Assembly: GCA_964524185.1 (NCBI GenBank)
Contig: CAZGCI010000071.1
Coordinates: forward strand, 1-21,501
Length of the DNA stretch: 21,501 bases
Source of the DNA: Thiohalocapsa sp964524185
GTDB taxonomy: Bacteria; Pseudomonadota; Gammaproteobacteria; Chromatiales; Chromatiaceae
Direction of reading: 5' to 3'
Below, one piece after another: positions 16,762 through 21,501 of the stretch (the stretch's first letter is position 1; each line of letters starts with the position of its first letter). Made by a program: the position numbers and the translations under genes. The notes beneath the pieces were generated by a model that was not told where the DNA came from, did no database searches, and worked only from the letters and a program-made list of their open reading frames with translations.

Positions 16762-17663
16762 GCCCAAACGCGCTCGGTGCCGAGCTCGGCCCCTTGATGA
16801 CGCAATGCCGCGAGCGCATCGAGCAGGTTCTCGATGCCGTGCTGCCGCCCGCCCACACCGCGCCGGAACGCCTGCACGGTGCCATGCGTTATGCCGTACT
16901 CGGCAGCGGCAAGCGGGTCAGACCCATCCTGGTCTACAGCGCGGCGAAGGCCCTCGGCCTGCCCTGGGAGCGGGTGGATGCGGCAGCGGCCGCGTTGGAA
17001 CTCATCCATGCCTCGTCGTTGGTGCACGACGACCTGCCCGCGCTCGATGACGACGATCTCCGCCGCGGCCGCGCGACCTGCCACAGGGCCTTTGACGAGG
17101 CCACGGCGCTGCTCGCCGGCGACGCACTGCAGACTCTGGCCTTCGGTGTGCTTGCCGAAGATGCGCACAATGCGCCCGCGGTGCGCGTCCGCATGCTGGC
17201 AAGCTTGGCGCACGCCGCCGGCGCCCAGGGCATGCTCGGCGGCCAGGCGCTCGACTTAGCGTCCGAAGGCAAACAGCTTGACCTTGAAGCGCTCAAAGCT
17301 ATCCATCGCCACAAGACCGGCGCACTGATCCGCGCCGCCGTCGGCATGGCCGCCATCGCCACAGACGGTTTGAGCCAACGGCAGGCCGAAGCACTGGACC
17401 ATTACGCCGCGAGCATTGGGCTTGCCTTCCAGGTGCAGGACGACCTGCTCGATGTTGAAGGGGAGACAGCGGTCATCGGCAAAGCGAGCGGCGCCGATGC
17501 TGCACATCACAAGGCCACCTATCCGGCCCTGCTCGGTGTGGACGCGGCCCACAGCGCCGCCCGGGAACTCGTGGATGCGGCGATTGCGGCCCTCGCGAGC
17601 TTCGACGCGGACGCGGATCCGCTGCGCTGGATCGCACGTTACATCATCGACCGGGAGCGTTGA
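16758..17663 (+). CDS. ispA: Short-chain trans-prenyl diphosphate synthase (IspA-type)
   Basis: Condenses isopentenyl diphosphate with allylic diphosphates to farnesyl or geranylgeranyl diphosphate, precursors of quinone side chains, lipid carrier and, in phototrophs, carotenoids and bacteriochlorophyll tails. The 301-residue protein has the GSGKRVRPIL motif (50-59), the first Asp-rich motif DDLPALDDDDLRRG (91-104, bacterial type with the two-residue insertion), LLAGDALQTLAF (118-129), GGQALDL, HRHKTGALI, and the second Asp-rich motif FQVQDDLLD (224-232). Residue 86, five before the first Asp motif, is Ser; FPP synthases have Tyr or Phe there, so longer products are possible. It overlaps xseB by 4 bp. 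The usual next gene dxs is absent here; folE2 follows after 400 bp. Confidence 0.93.
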   Translation: MSPNALGAELGPLMTQCRERIEQVLDAVLPPAHTAPERLHGAMRYAVLGSGKRVRPILVYSAAKALGLPWERVDAAAAALELIHASSLVHDDLPALDDDDLRRGRATCHRAFDEATALLAGDALQTLAFGVLAEDAHNAPAVRVRMLASLAHAAGAQGMLGGQALDLASEGKQLDLEALKAIHRHKTGALIRAAVGMAAIATDGLSQRQAEALDHYAASIGLAFQVQDDLLDVEGETAVIGKASGADAAHHKATYPALLGVDAAHSAARELVDAAIAALASFDADADPLRWIARYIIDRER

Positions 17664-18063
17664 GGCGCGGCACACCGCCGGATGGGCCTAACCCAGCGTT
17701 CACCGCGGCCGTCCGTGTTCACCCCGATACGATGCAAGTCGCGCTGCTAACGAAGCGTATCCCCACGGAATGCCGGTTTGTTCTGGCGCGCGGGGCACCA
17801 TTTGGTCTGGCTGGAAGGAGCCCCAGCGTGACGTCCGACCCTGCGACTAAACCCCTGCCCGGGTTCCTCACTGGCAAGGGCCGCGGGCCGAGGGAGGCCG
17901 TCCTGCGCAGGCTGCGCTTTGCCCTGGTCGCTTCTCGTTGCGGGCATCGTACGTCGTCTCACCTGATCCGTCCGCCATCCTGTCGCGGCCTCATGGGCAA
18001 GAGGCACGCGACGCCGCCGACACTGAACCCGCCAGCAGCTCACGCCATTCGAGGACGTTCTTC
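17664..18063. other. 400-bp gap between ispA and folE2 with no clear gene
   Basis: It is not long enough for dxs and I see no dxs-like remnant. A GTG at 17829 with AGGAG 7 nt before opens a short Arg-rich frame that runs into folE2 out of frame; it has no recognisable family. An imperfect inverted repeat GATACG/CGTATC (17726-17761) lies near the left end. No Zur-type box (as found before some folE2 genes) is visible. Confidence 0.5.
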
Positions 18064-18912
18064 ATGGAAACCAGGCTCTCCACGGCCACCCCTGCCACCA
18101 GCACCACCACCATCGCCGACGTCCAGGGCAGCGCCGACAGCCGGCGCATCGCCATCGACAAGGTGGGCATCAAGGACATCCGCCATCCGGTGCGCATCAA
18201 AGACCGGAGCGGACATGAGCAGCACACCGTGGCCACCTTCAATATGTTCGTGTATCTGCCGCACAACTTCAAAGGGACGCACATGTCGCGCTTCGTCGCG
18301 ATTCTGAATGGGCACGAGGACGAGATCGGCGTCGGCACCTTCAAGCAAATGCTGGCGGAAATGGCCGACCGCCTGGAGTCCGACGCCGGCCACATCGAGA
18401 TGGGCTTCCCGTTCTTCATCAAGAAGCACGCGCCCATCACCGGGGTGCCGAGTCTCATGGATTACCATGTGACCCTGATCGGAGAGATACGCGGCGGCAA
18501 GCCACAACTGTCCATCAAAGCCGTGGTGCCGGTCACGAGCCTTTGCCCGTGCTCCAAGGAGATCTCCGCTTACGGCGCCCACAACCAACGCGCCCACATC
18601 ACGGTGACGGCTCGGACCCGCGGTTTTCTGTGGATCGAGGAGCTCATCGAGATGGTCGAGGCCGAGGCCTCCTGCGAGCTCTACGGCCTACTGAAGCGCC
18701 CCGACGAAAAGCACGTCACCGAGCGCGCCTACGACAACCCTAAGTTCGTCGAGGATACCGTTCGCGACGTCGCCCGGCGCCTCAACGAGGACGAGCGCAT
18801 TAGCGCCTACGTGGTGGAAGCGGAGAACTTCGAGTCCATCCACAACCACTCGGCCTACGCACTCATCGAGCGCGACAAGGACGCGGGCGCCGACGCGGAA
18901 CTGGCCACTTGA
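18064..18912 (+). CDS. folE2: GTP cyclohydrolase FolE2 (type IB)
   Basis: Converts GTP to 7,8-dihydroneopterin triphosphate, the first step of folate synthesis (and of queuosine precursors), using a metal-flexible enzyme distinct from zinc-dependent FolE. The 282-residue protein contains the family signature SLCPCSKEISAYGAHNQR (159-176) with Cys161 as probable metal ligand and active-site Cys, and the Glu-rich IEELIEMVEAEASCELYGLLKRPDEKHVTE region (191-220) that supplies the conserved Glu. The C-terminus ESIHNHSAYALI is also typical. I start at the ATG at 18064 because GAGGA lies 8 nt before it. A Thr/Ala-rich N-terminal tail (to about 25) is probably flexible. It is convergent with uup, 39 bp apart. 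Confidence 0.95.
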   Translation: METRLSTATPATSTTTIADVQGSADSRRIAIDKVGIKDIRHPVRIKDRSGHEQHTVATFNMFVYLPHNFKGTHMSRFVAILNGHEDEIGVGTFKQMLAEMADRLESDAGHIEMGFPFFIKKHAPITGVPSLMDYHVTLIGEIRGGKPQLSIKAVVPVTSLCPCSKEISAYGAHNQRAHITVTARTRGFLWIEELIEMVEAEASCELYGLLKRPDEKHVTERAYDNPKFVEDTVRDVARRLNEDERISAYVVEAENFESIHNHSAYALIERDKDAGADAELAT

Positions 18913-18951
18913 CGCCTCGTCCGTTAGACGGAGTCGAGAGGCCTGGCAAGC

Positions 18952-20880
18952 TTAAGACCGGCGCTCTTCAAGGTCTTCCCATCGCGCATAGCCGGCGGCT
19001 AGCTCGGCCTCCAGCACTGCCAGCCGGGACTGCACTGCGGTGGCGTCACCCCCGTCGCGATAGAGGCTTGGTTCTGCGAGACGCGCATGCAGTGCCGCCT
19101 GTTCCGCTTCCAGCTGCTCGATGTGGTTCGGTAGCTCGTCGAGCTCGCGCTGGTCTTTGTAGCTGAGCTTCTTGGTTTGCCTTGGACGCGCTGCCGGGGC
19201 CTTCACCTTGGCCTTGTCGTCAACCGGCTTGTCGCCCTCTTCGCCGATGGCGCCCAGGGCGCGGGCGCGCTGTCGCATCCAGTCCGACCAGCCGCCAACG
19301 TACTCGGCCACCCTACCCTCACCCTCTAGCACGAGGGTAGAGGTCACGACATTGTCCAGCAGCTCGCGGTCGTGGCTCACCAGGAGGAGCGTCCCGGCAA
19401 AGTTGACCAGCAGCTCCTCCAGCAGATCCAGCGTTTCGGCGTCGAGATCGTTGGTGGGCTCGTCCAGCACCAGCAGATTGGCAGGCTGGGTGAACAGGCG
19501 GGCCAACAGCAGCCGGTTGCGCTCGCCGCCGGAGAGTGCGGAGACGGGCTGCCGGGCGCGGTCTGGGGTAAAGAGGAAGTCCTTCAGGTAGGACAATACG
19601 TGCATGCTGCGCCCGTCCACCTCGATGACATCGCTGCCACCGGCGACGTTGTCGCGCACGCTCCGGGTCGGATCCAATTGGGCACGGAGCTGATCGAAGT
19701 ACGCCACCTGTAGATTGGTCCCGAGACGAATCGTGCCGGCATCCGGTTGCAGCTGCCCCAGTAGCAGCTTCAGCAGTGTGGACTTGCCCGCGCCATTGGG
19801 CCCGACAATGCCGACCCGGTCGCCGCGCAGGATGAGGATGTCCAAGCCATCGATGACGGGGGCGCCGCCGCCGTAACCGAAGCGCACACCGTCGGCCTCC
19901 AAAACGAGCTTGCCGCTGCGCTCTCCGCTGTCGACCCTGAGCCTTGCGCTGCCTGGTCCGCTGCGGCGCGCTCGGCGCTCAGCACGCAGCGCCTCCAGTG
20001 CCCGCACCCGACCCTCGTTGCGGGTCCGTCTGGCCTTGATGCCCTGGCGGATCCAGGTCTCCTCCTCGGCCAGCTTCTTGTCGAAACGGGCTTGCGCCTG
20101 AGCCTCGGCGTTGTCCCGCTCCGCCCGCCGGCGGAGGTAGTTATCGTAGTCCCCCGGCCAGTCGGTGAGCTGGCCCCGATCGAGCTCCAGAATGCGCGTC
20201 GCGAGCCGCCGCAGGAACCGCCGATCATGCGTGATGAAGAAGATGCTGCCGCCGAAGCCCAACAGAAACGTCTCCAGCCATTCGATGGTGTCCACATCGA
20301 GGTGGTTGGTGGGCTCATCGAGCAATAGGAGGTCTGGCTCGCTCACCAGCGCACGGGCCAGCATGACGCGACGCCGGAGCCCGCCCGAGAGCGCCGCGTA
20401 CTCGGCGTCCGCGTCGAGCCCCAGCCGGCTGATGACCCGCTCGGCCCGTTGTTCGATGGCCCAGCCGCCCTCGGCGTCCAGGCGCTGCTGCACGTCAGCG
20501 AGTCGCGCCATGTCGGCGTCGGCGGGCTCTCCGCCTGCCCCCAGCGCGTGGCTCAACCGCAAATACTCGGCGGCAGCGGCCCCGAGTGCGCCAAGGCCGC
20601 TCATCACCACGTCCAGCACCCGCTCGCCGGCGACCAGCGGGGCCTCCTNNNNNNNNNNCTCCTGGGCGAGTCGCGCAACGCGCACGCCGTCGCTGCGGCG
20701 CACCTCACCCGCATCGGGCTGGATCTCACCGGCGATGATGCCCAGCAGTGTGGATTTGCCCGCACCGTTGCGCCCGAGCAGGCACGCGCGCTCGCCGGGC
20801 TCGATGGTCAGATCGACGCCATCGAGCAGGTTAGGGGCGCCATAGGACAGCACGACGGATTGCAGGGATACGAGGGGCAT
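18952..20880 (-). CDS. uup: ABC-F family ATPase Uup, with a 10-N assembly gap
   Basis: Soluble twin-ATPase of the ABC-F class; E. coli Uup acts on ribosomes and influences transposon excision and replication. The first cassette has Walker A GRNGAGKST (36-44), signature LSGG, and LLLLDEPTNHLD. The second has GPNGAGKSTL, LSGGERNRLLLARLF and LLVLDEPTNDLD. The linker carries RQGIKARRTRNEGRVRALEA, highly conserved in Uup, and the C-terminus (KLSYKDQRELDELP onward) is the Uup coiled-coil, DNA-binding in E. coli. I start at MPLVSLQSV (20880), matching the E. coli N-terminus. Ten N at 20649-20658 interrupt the sequence after the ARLAQE motif; the frame continues on both sides. It is divergent from the Crp/Fnr gene. 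Confidence 0.93.
   Translation of the reverse strand: MPLVSLQSVVLSYGAPNLLDGVDLTIEPGERACLLGRNGAGKSTLLGIIAGEIQPDAGEVRRSDGVRVARLAQEXXXXEAPLVAGERVLDVVMSGLGALGAAAAEYLRLSHALGAGGEPADADMARLADVQQRLDAEGGWAIEQRAERVISRLGLDADAEYAALSGGLRRRVMLARALVSEPDLLLLDEPTNHLDVDTIEWLETFLLGFGGSIFFITHDRRFLRRLATRILELDRGQLTDWPGDYDNYLRRRAERDNAEAQAQARFDKKLAEEETWIRQGIKARRTRNEGRVRALEALRAERRARRSGPGSARLRVDSGERSGKLVLEADGVRFGYGGGAPVIDGLDILILRGDRVGIVGPNGAGKSTLLKLLLGQLQPDAGTIRLGTNLQVAYFDQLRAQLDPTRSVRDNVAGGSDVIEVDGRSMHVLSYLKDFLFTPDRARQPVSALSGGERNRLLLARLFTQPANLLVLDEPTNDLDAETLDLLEELLVNFAGTLLLVSHDRELLDNVVTSTLVLEGEGRVAEYVGGWSDWMRQRARALGAIGEEGDKPVDDKAKVKAPAARPRQTKKLSYKDQRELDELPNHIEQLEAEQAALHARLAEPSLYRDGGDATAVQSRLAVLEAELAAGYARWEDLEERRS
20649..20658. 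other. Assembly gap of ten N, flanked by a repeated CTCCT
   Basis: Ten unknown bases lie within uup. The left flank ends in CTCCT and the right flank begins with CTCCT, so the two contig ends may simply overlap by 5 bp. Confidence 0.9.
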
Positions 20881-20912
20881 GGGCGTTGTTGGGCAGATCG
20901 TGACCGGCAGGA

Positions 20913-20950
20913 GGCGGCCGGCAGAGGGCGGCCGGCAAGGGGCGGGGCCA
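20913..20950. repeat. 14-bp tandem repeat in the uup/Crp-Fnr divergent gap
   Basis: GGCGGCCGGCAGAG is followed directly by GGCGGCCGGCAAGG and then a partial third copy beginning GGCGGGGCCA. The first two units share 11 identical bases. It sits in the 140-bp divergent promoter region; it may be a regulatory array or simple GC-rich slippage. Confidence 0.5.
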
Positions 20951-21020
20951 ACGCGCGGGTGAAATCGTTTAGACTCTGCAGCGTGAGCTGCCATTGTACA
21001 GCGCGAGGTGAACAGACCCC

Positions 21021-21501
21021 ATGGTGAAGTCCGTGACACTGCGCGAGGCCTGGGCCGGCGAGGCCGACTGCCGCAACTGTGCGTTGCGCACCACGGCGTT
21101 GTTCGCCGGGCTGACCGAAATGGACTTCGAGCGCATCCATGATCCCATCGACCAGTTCGACCTCAAGCCCGGCACGCCGCTGTACAAAACGGGCGACGTG
21201 GGCGAGTTCATGTATACGGTGCGCTCCGGCGCCGTCAAGCTCGTGCAATACCTGCCTGACGGCAGCCAGCGCATCGTGCGCATCGTCCGCGGCACCGATG
21301 TGCTGGGGCTTGAGTCACTGCTGGACCAAGGCTACCACCACGACGCCATCGCCCTGCAGCGCTCCGAGGTCTGCCGCTTCCCCACCCGCGTCGTGCGCAG
21401 CCTCAGCCGTGAAAATCCGGACCTGCATCGGGAGCTCATGGCGCGCTGGCAGCGCGCCCTGAACGAGGCGGACGCCTGGCTGACCGAGCTCTCCACGGGC
21501 T
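21021..21501 (+). CDS. Crp/Fnr family regulator, FNR-like sensory domain, 3' end cut by window
   Basis: The first 160 residues of a transcription factor with a cyclic-nucleotide-binding-like sensory domain (about 24-140: LFAGLTEMDFERI, GTPLYKTGD, YTVRSGAVKLV, GTDVLGLESLL) and the start of the dimer helix; the DNA-binding domain is off the window. Cys17 and Cys20 (Cx2C) align with FNR Cys20 and Cys23, and Cys118 (EVCRFP) aligns with FNR Cys122, but the third N-terminal ligand position (residue 26) is Ala. A standard four-Cys [4Fe-4S] oxygen switch is therefore not complete. GAGG lies about 12 nt before the ATG. It is divergent from uup and may control anaerobic or redox genes; that is inference. 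Confidence 0.88.
   Translation, partial: MVKSVTLREAWAGEADCRNCALRTTALFAGLTEMDFERIHDPIDQFDLKPGTPLYKTGDVGEFMYTVRSGAVKLVQYLPDGSQRIVRIVRGTDVLGLESLLDQGYHHDAIALQRSEVCRFPTRVVRSLSRENPDLHRELMARWQRALNEADAWLTELSTG

Noticed and set aside
17660..18307. Plus-strand 215-codon frame between ispA and folE2
   Set aside because: It overlaps folE2 in another frame and its translation is Pro/Ser/Arg-rich without family features.

Overview
The window is about 21.5 kb of GC-rich, gene-dense chromosomal DNA. It most likely comes from a gammaproteobacterium, and I would guess the order Chromatiales (purple sulfur bacteria and relatives). The reasons are the E. coli-like grouping of trxB, aat, ftsK and lolA, a topoisomerase IV ParE that matches the enterobacterial enzyme closely, a Bpt-type leucyltransferase gene overlapping aat, xseB-ispA, folE2, and a Tat-exported molybdopterin enzyme next to a ferredoxin gene. 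The order-level placement is inference. I found no rRNA, tRNA, CRISPR array or insertion sequence.

Left end (1-2453, minus strand): a polyferredoxin-like protein with two dicluster halves lies upstream of the first 263 codons of a Tat-exported molybdopterin oxidoreductase that runs off the window. This pair looks like the start of a respiratory or sulfur/metalloid redox operon and is the most accessory part of the window. An AT-rich region with a palindrome and FNR-like half-sites lies in front of it, and the preceding operon ends at a clear intrinsic terminator (2718-2743).

Region 3001-8265 (minus strand): an SGNH-hydrolase-like membrane-anchored protein, ftsK, lolA and riboflavin synthase form one closely spaced unit that reads leftward into that terminator. 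Divergently, on the plus strand (8576-12913), come trxB, a small membrane protein, a FemAB/DUF482-like GNAT protein, aat and bpt. The last three are closely linked and all belong to, or resemble, the FemX/GNAT-like aminoacyl-transferase superfamily.

Region 13022-16213 (minus): parE and then a FIST-domain protein. Region 16405-18912 (plus): xseB, ispA (with a Ser where farnesyl-diphosphate synthases carry an aromatic residue) and folE2. Region 18952-20880 (minus): an Uup-type ABC-F ATPase containing a 10-N assembly gap that can be closed in frame. At the right edge (21021 onward) a Crp/Fnr regulator starts. It keeps Cys17, Cys20 and Cys118 of the FNR cluster ligands but has Ala where FNR has its third N-terminal Cys.

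Most genes are housekeeping: chromosome segregation and decatenation, redox balance, lipoprotein transport, N-degron tagging, cofactor and isoprenoid synthesis. The unusual signals are the redox enzyme/ferredoxin pair, the three-gene aminoacyl-transferase-like cluster with its odd minicistron junction, the IspA product-length residue, two coding 12-bp tandem repeats, and the modified FNR-like regulator.
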